DNA from: Paraphaeosphaeria minitans
Taxonomy: Eukaryota > Ascomycota > Dothideomycetes > Pleosporales > Didymosphaeriaceae
Length of the DNA stretch: 64,000 nt
Direction of reading: 5' to 3'
NCBI GenBank assembly: GCA_015832175.1
Contig: WJXW01000008.1
Span: forward strand, 1,426,001-1,490,000
The translations under genes and the position numbers were made by a program. Positions 12,155 to 23,074 of this stretch are shown here, piece by piece. How positions within the stretch are numbered: the first letter of the stretch is position 1; every line of letters begins with the position of its first letter. The notes below the pieces were generated by a model. The model made no database searches and was not told where the DNA came from. It saw only the letters and a list, made by a program, of their open reading frames with translations.

Positions 12155-13639
12155 TTTGGATAGCGATCCCAAGTTCCGGATGCTTGACTTGAAATTGGAC
12201 AGTGATCAAGTATTGCCAAATGAGAAGTCCAAAAGGGTTTCTTCTCGGAACACAGTTCTTTTACATTGAATGGTAATCCCTGTCACATTCAAGAAGAGAT
12301 GGTCATCTAGGAGCGCATTACCTCAAAACCATACGCCGTGTCATGTCAAAGAACGGACGATCATCTGGGAGCGCATATGACCTCAAAACTATACGCCCTG
12401 TCATACTCAAGAACGGATGATCATCTGCGTGCGCGACGTATGACCTCGAAAACTTACGCCCTCCCCCTGTGCTTTGCTTGTAGTGGCCAAAGAAAATTCT
12501 TAACCTCACAGGACACAGGTACCTTCCTGAAAAAACTTCGGCCAGCGTTACACTATCCCTGTATTTAGATATTTTCAAATCACAACCATGTCGATCTATT
12601 CCGATTTCGTGGCCTCTGCTACACACAATATTCAAGGACACGCTGACCGGTGGTATGAGGCATAAGATACAGTCAGATGCAACCGCGAATCGGAGAGGCT
12701 GAGAACAACTTTGTGTAAATTGCATCGCCAAGGCATTCAAGTGCACAACATTCGCTCCCGATTGCCTAGTGTGGTGAGTGCTTATACTAGTATCCATGTT
12801 TCTGCGATTTGGGTCACATGGATGTAACGTTCTTTCAGTGTATGACACCGAATTGCCAAGAGAGGCTCGGGGCTGGCTGTCCGCATTTCTACTAATGGCA
12901 TCGATCGAGGAAATTACGTTGGATATCCCAGCCTGCTTCTGTCTTCACGGCTCGAGGTTCACCTTGATGGCCAGGCAGACGAAACAACCCAGAGCAATAT
13001 TGTTGCCTGCTTGGCACTCCGCTCCGTATTGGACCAGCTAGGCATCATAAAGTCATTAAGCCGTTTCATAAAGCTGTCTTGTCTTTACCATTGCCGTCGA
13101 TTGAACAGGAAGGTTGACGGCGTAAGCAAAGAGGCAAGGCAACCGTATGTTTGCGGGTAATAAGTAAGAACCATGGGTGTCTACATAAGCGACGGCTGGT
13201 GTCATGCGGAATTACATGTTGCTACTGAAAATGATGGTTGGACCTCGGTCTCAAGTTCTTCGTGGATCTTCTTGTTTGCCCTTGGAAATATTTCGCAATC
13301 TCGCTCAGCCCAGTCACTCATCAATTTTGTTCGGCCATTGTCGTCAGTTTTGATATATGATTCATTGTTTGCGAGATATCTATGACTCAATTTTGAAAGG
13401 AGATAATTCAGATGCTAGTTCCAAACGAGAAGTGGGAAGTGACGAAATCATTAAAAAGCAAATTCTATTTCAGAAAGGCCACAATCAAAGAGGTGCTGCT
13501 GATGACGGTGGTGGTGCAGCCGGACGAGCAGCTCTCTCCGCAGTAAGCGGTTGTGTCGATGGGAAGACGTAATTCGAAGGCTCAGAGACACTGCTTCGAT
13601 AATTTCTGGATATTCCTGCCGGTTAGAGTTCAAGGAAAA
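12155..13639. other. gene-poor interval
   Basis: About 1.5 kb without a supportable gene. It begins with the 60-bp tandem repeat described separately. A 176-codon minus-strand frame across 12318-12848 is created largely by that repeat and has no recognised domain. The remainder holds only short overlapping open frames. Confidence 0.4.
12292..12466. repeat. tandem repeat, about 60-bp unit, three copies
   Basis: Three imperfect head-to-tail copies start near 12292, 12351 and 12411. Each has the order: gatcatctgggagcgca-like word, then atgacctcaaaac, then tacgccctgtcat and a short spacer. The second copy is 60 bp; the third is shorter and more diverged. They lie about 140 bp upstream of the 2OG oxygenase start, so they are within its likely promoter. 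Confidence 0.8.
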
Positions 13640-14435
13640 TCAATCTGTGAACGATTTGTCCTGTTGCAGTGACTTCGCAGGGAAAACCTCAACGTGAATT
13701 TCCCAACGTATCTTCACGCCCAGTCGATCCGCCACTTTGCCTTTCGTAAAGACCCACTGTTGAGCCTTCCTTCCCGAACTGAGCGTCATTAATTTGTCCT
13801 CAGTAAACTCTTCTTGAACGTCTTCTTCGTTGCACCTCGCGATGTCATAAGAGCATCGACGAATATGGCCTTTCAGGAGATCTGCCTTGACAAGTGCCTC
13901 GAACTCAGGTGGGAGGGTTGTTCCGCGCCTACGTGTCCACACATACCTTGAAATCCGGTGACCAAAATAAGGACGCCGTCTTGAGACTGTTTACAAATGT
14001 TGTCGGCACTATAATCCGAATGATCCAAGATTAGACGTATGGACACCGCGTTGCTGAATACAGTATATACTTTTCTACGACTTCTTTCTCAGGGTAGAAG
14101 TACCAGGTTGTGCTTTGCGAATTGAAGTCTCCCCTCGGATGTGACGCCAGCGCGGATATTTTGATCCTTCCATCTGGCGGGATGAAACCATCGGACAGCA
14201 TCTCGGCCGGGCTTATGCCTTTGTTCCTCATAGACTGGTGGTAATAGGTTGTATCCGAGGGTGGGCCAGTAGGTAAATAGTCTGCGACATCAGTGCTGGC
14301 CCATGTTTTCTGTGCTCCATTGGTCGATGTGCGCACATCGCGAATCCAGATGCCTAATTGTTGGGTGCAACCAACCAAAGTCCGGGCCGTTTCGACGGGA
14401 TGTAACGAGCACCCCGATACATCTCGGATATCCAT
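13640..14435 (-). pseudogene. hypothetical protein gene, probably frameshifted
   Basis: Two minus-strand blocks appear to belong to one gene. The upstream block (14435-14031) contains a Ser-Pro-Ala-Glu-Met-Leu region, then GFIPPDGRIKIS, then HPRGDFNSQSTTWYFYPEKE. The downstream block (13942-13640) ends in QQWVFTKGKVADRLGVKIRW and HVEVFP. Between them a plausible continuation (reading SNAVSIRLILDHSDYS, then LILVTGFQ before a GTATGT donor) is in a different frame from the first block. The shift falls near 14060, and no intron of workable size explains it. The GDF-then-aromatic-then-acidic arrangement weakly recalls ADP-ribosyltransferase-like fungal proteins, but I cannot confirm a fold. Treat it as an unidentified, probably broken gene. 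Confidence 0.4.
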
Positions 14436-16391
14436 ATTTCAACCCACTTTTGGTAATGAAACCGGATTTCCCATGCTTTTCATATTAGCTCCATAATCCT
14501 GCGGGTACTTTTCGGATGACATCAGAATTCTCATGCACATTATAGCTTGTGCATTTGCTCGCTTTTGACAGCCCACCGTTCGGTTGGACACTCTATTCAG
14601 AAAATTTGAACGCTCGTCCTCGCGCTTGCCGCATGGGCACTCGACTATGGATATGCTCGAGGTATGACGCTTTCATTATGTCCTGGTTTTTGAAACCCCC
14701 CCCCCCCCCCCCTCCTTCCCCCTCTTCACTGCTGAGAAAGGAACATTTCGTCTCTCGTGGCATAAAAACCTCGCCTGTGCACACTCCGAATGTTCGTAAC
14801 TTTTGAAGTCGCCCCTTCAGGAGTATCCTGAAAGTTGTGCCTCCAAAAAACCTAGTAGGTCTGGACACTATACAGCATATATGTGGTCTTATGATGTTTA
14901 GTTACCTACTTATTCAGACTTATCAATGTAGCAATGGAGCCCAACCTCGAATGTCTTCGGCCTAAAACTTGCGCGACACGACAGTCTCTCAGCCCAACAT
15001 GTAGCTGGAAATTCCCGAAATCGCATCATTGCAGGAACTAGGTAGGTAGCATGACATCGGTGCTGTTCGCAATCCAGCGGACATGAATCCCTCACACGGC
15101 CAACAACTGGCTGGTTCGCTCTTTTTCAAAAGGACCCTGCTTTTGCCTTGCACGTCGGTAAAGTTGTACATACCTGTACATACCTCCTCTCGGCGCTCCA
15201 CTCGTCTCTTTTTGCCAAGCCGTTCCAGATTGACGGCGTTTGTTTATAAGAATTCACGGCCGAAGTGGGGGCCAGAAACTCTTACCTAGCCTGTTCGGCG
15301 GCCGTGCGTTTTAGGCAGCACTACCTAAGACGGTATCTTGATTCCTGCCATCTGTCCAATTGACCTCCATTAAGTCGGATGATCCTCAAAAGTACCTGTC
15401 TGTTAATCTAGTCATCCACCGTAGTTATCATCCGTATGTTCGTTCTTTTGTTCCTTGTCGAAAAAGTCTAGCACTGCATTTTCTCATCCAAGGAAACGCT
15501 TACACACCAGCCTGGATTGTCTCACATCGCCCTCGACGCTTTTCGCTCTGGTAGAGACGCAATAGAACTGGGGTATAAATCTTGTTACAAACTAACAATC
15601 TAGCACCCGACCTGCTAATACACACGTTCTCACACTTCACTCACTTGGTGAAATTATTTGATTTTCCTAGAGCCCAAAATACGCGCGGTACAACAATGCC
15701 ACATTCCATGAGTCATGAGCAAAGGATGGTTATACATGCTGGACCCAACCTCCTATCATTGGGGTGAACTTGTCTTTGATCACTGCTAAACGCATGGCCT
15801 ATTAGCTTGAATGACAAAGTCGTCTATGTAAGTGTGGTCCGACTCCGACACCATCTCGAAGACGTTATGACACAAGTCCATATATCCCAGGCTCCAGCTC
15901 ACACAATGAGTTTTCTCTTTCCCGCAAAAACGTATCCCAGCCCCATCCTACCTATCCTTGCATTCGCGACTTCCCCTGTCCGTTACCTCGCTGATCTAAA
16001 CCTGCTCTGGGACCAATCTAGGTTTGACTCGCACAACAGCCTACAAGGCGCTTCTCCCCCGTTCTAGCAATGTATCATGACATCTTGGCGTGGGAACGTG
16101 TGGACGGCCAGACGCACGACGCGCCGGGGCTTCCCACCACGGGGTTCCGCGCGGAGGGGGCCTTCGCCAGGTAGACAGCGGAGACCAGCACGAACGACCA
16201 ACCTCCGCCCCCACGTGTCCAGGTCTTCGTTCCTCGTATCGGCCGACAAGCGCTGTGGAGCGGCAGATGGAAAATACAGCGAAAGTGGATGGATAGCTTT
16301 GTAGATAAGGAGGCCTAGGAGTGCGAGCAGGCGGCAGGTGACGGTCCCCCTTCTAGAGGATAAAAATTCGGTGGACGAGTAAGCCGGTCGA
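14436..16391. other. intergenic, no gene recognised
   Basis: Nearly 2 kb of unique-looking sequence with only short, mutually overlapping frames. A run of 17 cytosines sits at 14696-14712, followed by a C/T-rich stretch. Nothing else is supportable. Confidence 0.4.
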
Positions 16392-16392
16392 C

Positions 16393-16477
16393 GATGGCTC
16401 CTACCTCCTTGTGTCGGAGAGTCCACATGCGATGGCTCCTACCTCCTTGTGTCGGAGAGTCCACATGCGATGGCTCC
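16393..16477. repeat. 38-bp tandem repeat, two copies plus a partial
   Basis: Two identical units at 16393-16430 and 16431-16468, beginning gatggctcctacctcctt, are followed by the first nine bases of a third. The exact identity implies recent duplication. Confidence 0.9.
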
Positions 16478-16555
16478 GTAGTGGGATCAGCGGTGGAAAA
16501 TTGGCGTTCGTCGCGACGGAGGCATACGGATCGGTGATGAAGTGACGAGGTTGGT

Positions 16556-16792
16556 GACTGCAGTTTGACCGATGCTGTCGGTACGTGTTGAATGTTGGTT
16601 GTCAATCCTAGAGCGGTGGAAGTGAAGATGTGATGACTGCAGTTTAACCGATGCTGTCGGTACGTGTTGAATGTTGGTTGTCAATCCTAGAGCGGTGGAA
16701 GTGAAGATGTGATGACTGCAGTTTAACCGATGCTGTCGGTACGTGTTAAATGTTGGTTGTCAATCCTAGAGCGGTGGAAGTGAAGATGTGAT
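16556..16792. repeat. 79-bp tandem repeat, three copies
   Basis: Three head-to-tail units at 16556-16634, 16635-16713 and 16714-16792 begin gactgcagttt and end gaagatgtgat. They differ at only a few positions (for example tttgacc versus tttaacc, and tgttgaat versus tgttaaat). The differences I see are G/A changes, compatible with transition mutation of the copies. Minus-strand open frames over this stretch are products of the repeat. Confidence 0.92.
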
Positions 16793-17172
16793 GGCTACCT
16801 TGACCTGGTATAGCTCTGTGTGCGCCGCATAGATGAATGGTGGAATGATATGGCGCGTGTGGGCTGCACTGGGGCACATGAAGATTAGGTAGTCGAAACG
16901 ATCAGATTGCTGAAGGAAAAGAACATGGAGGCCAATGGAGCTCAGTTATCCCTTTCGGCATAGTGCATATTATGTTTTAATGTGAAAGTATCATGACCCA
17001 TCCGCATCGCCGTTGCTGAAGTAGTGGAATAGGTAGTCTAGTGGAAATTCGTCAAATCATGTGTCGGGCTCGGGTCGTCGGGAGCTGGCGGCTCTCGGCC
17101 GGTGGATATCCGGCCGGCTCATCGCGCAAAAACGTAGTCGATGTATAAATACCAGGCCGCCCCGAACACGGC
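16793..17172. other. 3' flank of the bZIP gene
   Basis: About 380 bp between the 79-bp repeat and the bZIP stop codon. It probably contains the 3' untranslated region of the bZIP gene. I see no gene or clear terminator motif. Confidence 0.35.
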
Positions 17173-18240
17173 TCAGTGGGCTTCGTCCGTGGTCCTCTTC
17201 AGAAGGTCTCTGTCTTCCGGGCTCATATTATCGATCTTCTCCACCAGTAGCTTCTTCAGGAAAGTATTCTCTCGCTTCAGTCCTTCGACCTCTCCTTGTA
17301 GTCTCTTGTTCTTGTCCTGCATTTCTCGAGTCTGCTCCATCATCTGCTGTTCGCGTTGCTTCTTCTTCTGGCGGAATCGGGCCGACGCGGCCTGGTTGCG
17401 CTTACGCTTGTCCTCGTCGACATCGGCAACGATGGGATCCTCGCTGGGAGCCGACGAGGCATTGCTATCCGGATAGGGGGTGGGAAAAGCAGTGCCGTTG
17501 TATTGTGGGTGCAAGGGAGACATGGGCGCCAGATCATCGACCCGTGGCGCACCATGGTCATGGTATTGCGGAAAGGCGCGACCGTTCATGGGGCGGTCAA
17601 GTGGAGGGTACAGCGGGCCTTGGTCTCGGCATCAGCGTGGAGATTCGCATCCAGTACAAGTGCGAGTGGGCAAGTTGGGGGGGTACGGAACACTCCATCG
17701 CGGTGGGGAAGTGTCGAGGTGTGGCATGTTGAGAGGGTGCGTCACGTGCGATTGCGAATCCACTAGCGAGATGACGCGATAGCAGGGCGCGAAGGCCGGG
17801 TTGCACGAAGCAGAGCCAGACGGAAGGGCGACGACCCGCGGCTTGGGCGCTGCTGATGCAGACGCAGATGCCGATGCCGATGCCGATGCTCATGTGCGCT
17901 TCCAAAGGACGCGAGATGGCATTGGAGGGCAATGAAAAGAAGAAAAAGGAGGGGGGGGGGTGGAGAGCAAGGAAGAAGTCGACGTACCTGTGAGCGCCTC
18001 GCTGCTGGGTTCCGTGTTCGCCGGGTAGTTGAAGGCGACGGATGTGAGCACGTCGCCGGGCGGCGAGTGGGCATGCAGGGCGGTATGAGGATAGTAATCC
18101 TGGCCGTGGTACCATTCGCGATCCATCACGTCGGGGTCGACGGGCGCCACGAAATCGTCAAGTCCAAACGAACTCGGACTCGCAGACTTGTCGATTGAGG
18201 TCGGGGCTCCAGGTGTTTGCAGAGTGTAGATGTGCGGCAT
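17173..18240 (-). CDS. bZIP transcription factor, MetR/Cys-3-like
   Basis: Nuclear DNA-binding regulator. Two exons, 18240-17988 and 17618-17173, joined across a 369-bp intron (GTACGT...AG), give 232 aa. The basic region, about residues 154-175, reads KRKRNQAASARFRQKKKQRE, with the N-x-x-A-A-x-x-x-R signature. A leucine zipper of about five heptads follows, ending in ENTFLKKLLVEK near residue 211. The basic region and the short tail after the zipper resemble the sulphur regulators Cys-3/MetR and their relatives more than Gcn4/CpcA, which carry a different basic motif. The N-terminal half is Pro/Ser/His/Tyr-rich, as in activation domains. The intron is long for this window and contains G- and A-rich runs. 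The target pathway is inferred only from the bZIP type. Confidence 0.85.
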
Positions 18241-18282
18241 ACCCTTCCATCAGTGTTGCGGACATGCGGCACGGGTGGTGTG

Positions 18283-18490
18283 GATGGGTGGTGGTGGTGG
18301 TGGTGGAGCTGGAGCTGGAGCTGGAGCTGGTGGTGCTGGTGCTGGTGCTGGTGCTGGTGCTGGTGGTGCTGGTGGTGCTGGTGGTGCTGGTGGTGCTGCT
18401 GATCTGCTGGTGCTGCTGGTGCTGCTGCTGCTGCTGCTGCTGCTGGTGGTGCTGGTGGTGCTGGTGGTGCTGGTGGTGATGGTGGAGCTG
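18283..18490. repeat. GGT/GCT/GGA triplet microsatellite upstream of the bZIP gene
   Basis: About 200 bp of nearly pure triplets: (ggt)n, then (ggagct)n, then (ggtgct)n, (gct)n and (ggtggtgct)n. It lies about 45-250 bp upstream of the bZIP start codon on the other strand, where it is CAC/AGC/TCC-rich and may be transcribed as leader. The long open frames over it (Gly/Ala, Trp/Cys or Val/Leu runs) are products of the triplets. Confidence 0.93.
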
Positions 18491-18903
18491 TTACCTAGAC
18501 GACTTTGTTCGCACGAAGCAGGCCGGACGGTTCGGTTGGCAGCAGTCGGACGGTGCGAGCTGTGTGCCTATAAAACCGTATCCAGTTCACGACCGAGTTT
18601 GCACGCCAAATAAAGCTGTCCGCGTTCCCCACACCTGGTGCAGCGGGCTTGTTCGTCCCGTCAGCGCCTCGGGAAGTGGACCGTGGACCATGTCGCCATT
18701 CATGGCTGCCAGGTTCTCGAGACGCGATGCTGCCGTCTTGCTGCCCCCACGCCCGCTACGTAAATGCACTCTGCCGGTGGCAAGCATCCATTCACGGGCA
18801 TGCATCAGCTGCCGCCGTGCGCCATTCACGTCGCCAGCAGCGCCAACAAGACCAGCGGTAGCACGCGCTCCAGCCTCGCGTAGGTACGAGAAACAAGCAG
18901 TTT
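18491..18903. other. upstream flank of the bZIP gene
   Basis: About 400 bp of GC-rich sequence between the triplet microsatellite and the 40-bp repeats. Open frames occur on both strands without domains. It may contain distal bZIP promoter sequence. Confidence 0.3.
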
Positions 18904-19115
18904 GGGATGAGAGCCTCGCGCGGATACTAGCTACAGGCAGTGCGGGATGAGAGCCTCGCGCGGATACTAGCTACAGGCAGTGCGGGATGAGAGCCTCGCG
19001 CGGATACTAGCTACACGCAGTTCGTGCGGATGCTAGATACAGGCGGTTCGTGTGAATACTACTAGATAGCAGATACAGGGAGTTCGGGATGAGAGCCTCG
19101 TGTGGGTACCTACTA
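18904..19115. repeat. 40-bp tandem repeat array with degenerate tail
   Basis: Units starting gggatgagagcctcgcg recur at 18904, 18944 and 18984 with a 40-bp period and near identity. Degenerate copies (ggatgctagatacaggcggt, and gggatgagagcctcgtgtgg at about 19087) extend the array to about 19115. Confidence 0.88.
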
Positions 19116-19769
19116 GATGCTGGATGCACAGCAAAGAGCAGACGCTTCCTGCATGTGATCGGGTGTTGCACTCGTCAGGTGACCAACCACACCATCCCTG
19201 CATCCCTATGCATCGCATGCTCACGCCCACAGGACGGATGGATCCGATCATTGCTCAACAAAACCAGACGAAGGCGCAATACCCGGCAGACGATCCTGCC
19301 ACCTCGACGCCGACGCCACCATGAAAATTCTGTGAGGCGACGTCGATAGTCACGGTTCCTTGCACCTTCTGAGGCAGGTACGCAGGGGACCCACTCTAGC
19401 ACGCCATTTCCCACCCAGCATTGTGCCATAGCACTCACTCCTTTTGAGCCCGTCGCCATGCCCATCTCTCCCCATGCAAGAATCACGCTCGCCGTGGACC
19501 ATGTTGCCACCACACCACACCACACACACCACACCCTCGCTGTGGCCTTTGTTGCCATCAGACCCCACGAGTCCAGCCTCGACTCCTTGGAGCATCTCCT
19601 TGACTTGTTGCCGTAACTGCGGAATACCTCCGAGGCATCGTAGGACGTCATGCCTAACATGTCCAACACTACACTCCAGGTCGTGGTGTTTCTAGAAACT
19701 GAAACAATGCTTGCGATCCAGTCTACCGCGTACTCGATCAGCACGAGCATGTCGACGGATACACTCTAC
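19116..19769. other. intergenic, no gene recognised
   Basis: About 650 bp between two minisatellites. It contains a short CA/CACC-rich tract near 19510-19545. A 191-codon minus-strand frame at 19175-19750 has no recognisable domain and overlaps the repetitive sequence. Confidence 0.35.
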
Positions 19770-20205
19770 CCGCAATGACCAAGCATTTCAACGGCTACAC
19801 TCTACCCGCAATGACGAGAAATTCAACGGCCCACATCCAGCAATTCAACTGCTACACTCTTCCCACAATAACTCAGCATTTCAACGGTTACACTCTACCC
19901 ACAATGACCTAGCATTTTAACAGCTACACGTTGCCTACAAAGCACAATGACTGAGAACTCTAACAGCTATATTACCTATCATGACTGAGCGATCAACTGC
20001 TACACTCTACCTGTAATAACCGAGAACTTCAACGGCTACACTCTACCCGCAATGACCGAGAACTTCAACGGCCACACTCTACCCACAATGACTCAGCATT
20101 TCAACGGCTACACTCTACCCGCAATGACCGAGAACTTCAACGGCCACACTCTACCCACAATGACTCAGCATTTCAACGGCTACACTCTACCCACAACGAC
20201 CGAGC
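19770..20205. repeat. 36-bp minisatellite, about twelve copies
   Basis: The unit approximates gcatttcaacggctacactctacccgcaatgaccga and repeats every 36 bp with growing divergence in the middle (19920-20000). Because 36 is a multiple of three, one plus-strand frame keeps phase and reads a 12-residue period of the type M-T-Q-H-F-N-G-Y-T-L-P-A. Stop codons interrupt that frame in several units, so I do not call a gene. Confidence 0.9.
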
Positions 20206-20387
20206 ACGGCCTGTGAAATTGTACATCCTTCGTTGCGCTTGTTACAATGCGAGCTTGTCGACATGTAAAGAAAAGTGAGACAGCTGGTAAGACATTGTGC
20301 ATAAACAAAGCTGACTTCGAGGCCCATAAAAAGCCACATGTTCTTCCAAATGGTTTGTGTCTACAAGAGACAAACAAAACAGCCTGC

Positions 20388-20530
20388 CCTCAACTGACTT
20401 GCACGAACAAACTCGACAAATATTCCCCAACTGACTTGCACGAACAAACGACTGGTAGCCCCCAACTGACTTCCACCAACAAACGCACAAATAACCCAAG
20501 ACTTCCACCAACAAACGACAGGTAACCCCC
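20388..20530. repeat. short imperfect repeats in the DnaJ gene leader
   Basis: Words of the form ccaactgacttgcacgaacaaac recur about five times with partial copies, ending just before the DnaJ start codon at 20553. They probably lie in its 5' leader or proximal promoter. Confidence 0.7.
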
Positions 20531-20552
20531 GATCCACTCACCCAAAGCTAAA

Positions 20553-21860
20553 ATGGACTCAGTCACCACTCACTACGATACCCTCGGTGTGACCCAGGCA
20601 GCTGAGCCCGCTGTCATTCGAGCTGCTTACAAGGCGCTGGCGCTTGTAAACCACCCCGACAAGACTTTGCACTTGCCCGCAGAAGATCGTGCGGCACGTT
20701 CCGCCCTCTTTCGAAACTTGCAGGAAGCTTTCGACGTTCTCAGCAACTCTTCATCCCGAAATGCCTACAACCGCGACTTGGAGCAAGCCAGCCATACTAA
20801 ACTTCGTAGTCATGCCGACCCATCAGCCACCTCGCGCCGACACAATACCATTCGTGTGACTTCTCGAGAAGAGAAGCGTAATTTGAAGGCCAAGATCGAA
20901 CAAGACATTGCATACATTCGGGAACAGAGGGCTAAGCGTGATCTGGAGGATGCTCAGATGGATATTGCTGCTTTGAAGTTCATGGCGCAGACCTACGCAG
21001 AAATGGCTGCAGAGTACAATGACGACGCCCTCGGTGACGGAAACTTGCGAACTTACTGCGCTACGCAGATGCAGGTATATCTGGCGAAAATGGAGAAGCG
21101 CGAGCACGAGCACGAGGACTGGCTAGAAAACATGTCACGCCCCAAGACGCCCGGCACGAAGCCCAAACGCCCACCAACTTCGCATAACACTCGTACCGCT
21201 GCACCCTCTCCAAAGCCAGCAGGTACAACTTCGGCATACAATGTTCGAACCGCCACGCCGATGCCCAAGCCAGCTGGCACGGGTTCGAACACTTACAACC
21301 TTCGCACTGTGACGCCTTTGCCGAAGGTAGTTGCCTATCCAGATTGGACGCATACCGTTCGCACCCCCACCCCTTTAGAAAAGCCTGCAGCTGGCACGAC
21401 TTCGGGTGCAAATGGTTTTCACAATCCCACGCCTCGCCCGGCTCACTACAATTCTACCACCACCTCTCCTGCCACTGCTCCCACCCGCGCCGAGGAGAAG
21501 GCTCGTAAAGAGACCATCAAACAAGCCGAGCTAGACGCTAAAGCCGCCGCTATGCGCGCAGAGAAGAAGAAGTACGAAGCTAAGCTCCAGGAACAGGCTC
21601 GTCAAGAGGCTGCCCGTAAAGCGTACGCGCGTGCTAAAACTGGTGCTCCTCCTGTAGGTCAATGGGGAACTGGCCCTCACGCATACACTGAACACACACC
21701 CCCAAAAACTACTACACAAGATAGCAACGTTGCCAAGTCTAGCGAAAAGAAGCAGTGCTCAACCTGTGGTTTGCACCACGCATCATTTGCGGAATTTCGT
21801 AAGTGTACCAAGGAGCGTGCCAATCAGGCGAACGATGACTCTTTCTTCCAGTCTGCTTGA
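20553..21860 (+). CDS. DnaJ (J-domain) protein with proline-rich repeats
   Basis: J-domain cochaperone that would stimulate an Hsp70. It is a single exon of 435 aa. The J domain occupies residues 6-76 (YDTLGVTQAAEPAVIRAAYK) with the diagnostic HPD at 34-36, and the last helix ends in FDVLSNSSSRNAYNRDL. A helical charged segment follows (about 100-200). Next is an imperfect repeat region (about 205-300) in which TAAPSPKPAGT, TATPMPKPAGT, TVTPLPK and TPTPLEKPAAGT recur. A long charged coiled-coil segment covers about 310-370. The C-terminus carries a possible small Cys/His site, CSTCGLHH. The combination is not one of the standard class I or II DnaJ layouts, as no zinc-finger or CTD domains are visible. 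It is a class III protein with an unknown client. Confidence 0.88.
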   Translation: MDSVTTHYDTLGVTQAAEPAVIRAAYKALALVNHPDKTLHLPAEDRAARSALFRNLQEAFDVLSNSSSRNAYNRDLEQASHTKLRSHADPSATSRRHNTIRVTSREEKRNLKAKIEQDIAYIREQRAKRDLEDAQMDIAALKFMAQTYAEMAAEYNDDALGDGNLRTYCATQMQVYLAKMEKREHEHEDWLENMSRPKTPGTKPKRPPTSHNTRTAAPSPKPAGTTSAYNVRTATPMPKPAGTGSNTYNLRTVTPLPKVVAYPDWTHTVRTPTPLEKPAAGTTSGANGFHNPTPRPAHYNSTTTSPATAPTRAEEKARKETIKQAELDAKAAAMRAEKKKYEAKLQEQARQEAARKAYARAKTGAPPVGQWGTGPHAYTEHTPPKTTTQDSNVAKSSEKKQCSTCGLHHASFAEFRKCTKERANQANDDSFFQSA

Positions 21861-23074
21861 TGACCTCGTCAAGCATCGAAATCCGAACAGTTCCCTCTTG
21901 AAGATTATACATAGCCGTTGAGCGGTTTTGGCAGTAGCCTCTTTTTATCTAGTCCCAATCCGACACCTTTTTCAACTCTGAGTCTATAGGTTCGTTTGCA
22001 ATCTTTCTGTTTCTGGACGAATCAAGAATCCTGACAACCTACAGCAACCCCAAGCTTGTACGTATGTCTAGTAAATACAGAATCCTGCTCTCTCGGTGTG
22101 ATCGAGAAAATGTTTGCTCGACAATTTAGGTTGTGCTGTAGAAACCATGTTGTCTACGGATTCATGCGCCCCCAGGCTGTGATACCTACGCTGTGACAGA
22201 GAATGCTAACCCACTTCAGGCTAGCCGACGTCAGGATACGAATACGGCCTTCACTCCCCTCTGAGCGTTGGCACCGCCTTCATGATCGAGCATGCTAAGA
22301 ACTGAACCTATGGAGCTTGATCTACCTACCGCAGACCCATCTGATACGGAATTCATCCCTACGGCCCAGGATAGAGAGCAGCAAGAATATGATATAAGTA
22401 ATTATATCCGGCCTCCAACCTCACTCCAATTACTCTCGCGCAACCTCATACAACTCCGTCCCCAGACACCCATATCATTTCTTCGGTCTCTCACATCCAT
22501 TTACCTCACCGACCGCATCCACCCAACCCTCCCTCACCGGCCCATCCGCTCGACCAAGCTCTCTTTCATCCGATCGAAGTACGCCTCAAATTTCCACTGC
22601 GAGCGGAGGTCATGCCAAGTGAGCAGTTTATCATCTATTTCTACACTTCTTGCTAGGTGGAGCAGGCGCGGCGGAGGCGCGGCGGTTTGAAAAGTCAAGT
22701 GCAGGTGGCAAATGGGGTGAATGTGTTTGAAGTGTGGCTTCTTTGACGGATTAATGCAGTGTGAAGTTGCATCACACTTGTGAAAGACAGCGACTAAGTC
22801 CATCGGCCTCTCAGCGGCTAGACTATTGACCTGAAAATATGGTTGCAATCCACTGGCGATCGAGATATCATGTGACCAACATCTCACCTAGGAAGACGTT
22901 GTAACAACCGGACCCAGGAAAACGTCCAAAGTGCTGCCAGCACCTCATTTAGATGACACGCTCATGGAACGTCACCAACCATGTCCACGCTGCTGAAAAC
23001 GCACATCCACCATAGCAACCACCCCCAAAGTATAAAGCCACGAGCCCTCCGTCTCAACCCACACCCCCCACCCC
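21861..23074. other. intergenic; one unsupported open frame
   Basis: About 1.2 kb. A 132-codon frame at 22292-22690 (+) begins with an acidic stretch and then becomes Arg/Ser/Pro-rich. It has no domain and I cannot tell it from chance. The remainder shows nothing recognisable. Confidence 0.35.

Noticed and set aside
12155..12172. Start of the 2OG oxygenase at 12172
   Set aside because: That codon is TTG; the first in-frame ATG at 12154 fits the family start.
12318..12848. 176-codon minus-strand ORF
   Set aside because: Its C-terminal part is generated by the 60-bp tandem repeat, and the rest shows no domain or codon regularity.
18195..18613. Gly/Ala-, Trp/Cys- and Val/Leu-rich ORFs in three frames
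   Set aside because: All come from the GGT/GCT triplet microsatellite, which is open in every frame.
19770..20205. CRISPR-like array
   Set aside because: Units are contiguous 36-bp tandem copies without unique spacers, in a eukaryotic genome; this is a minisatellite.
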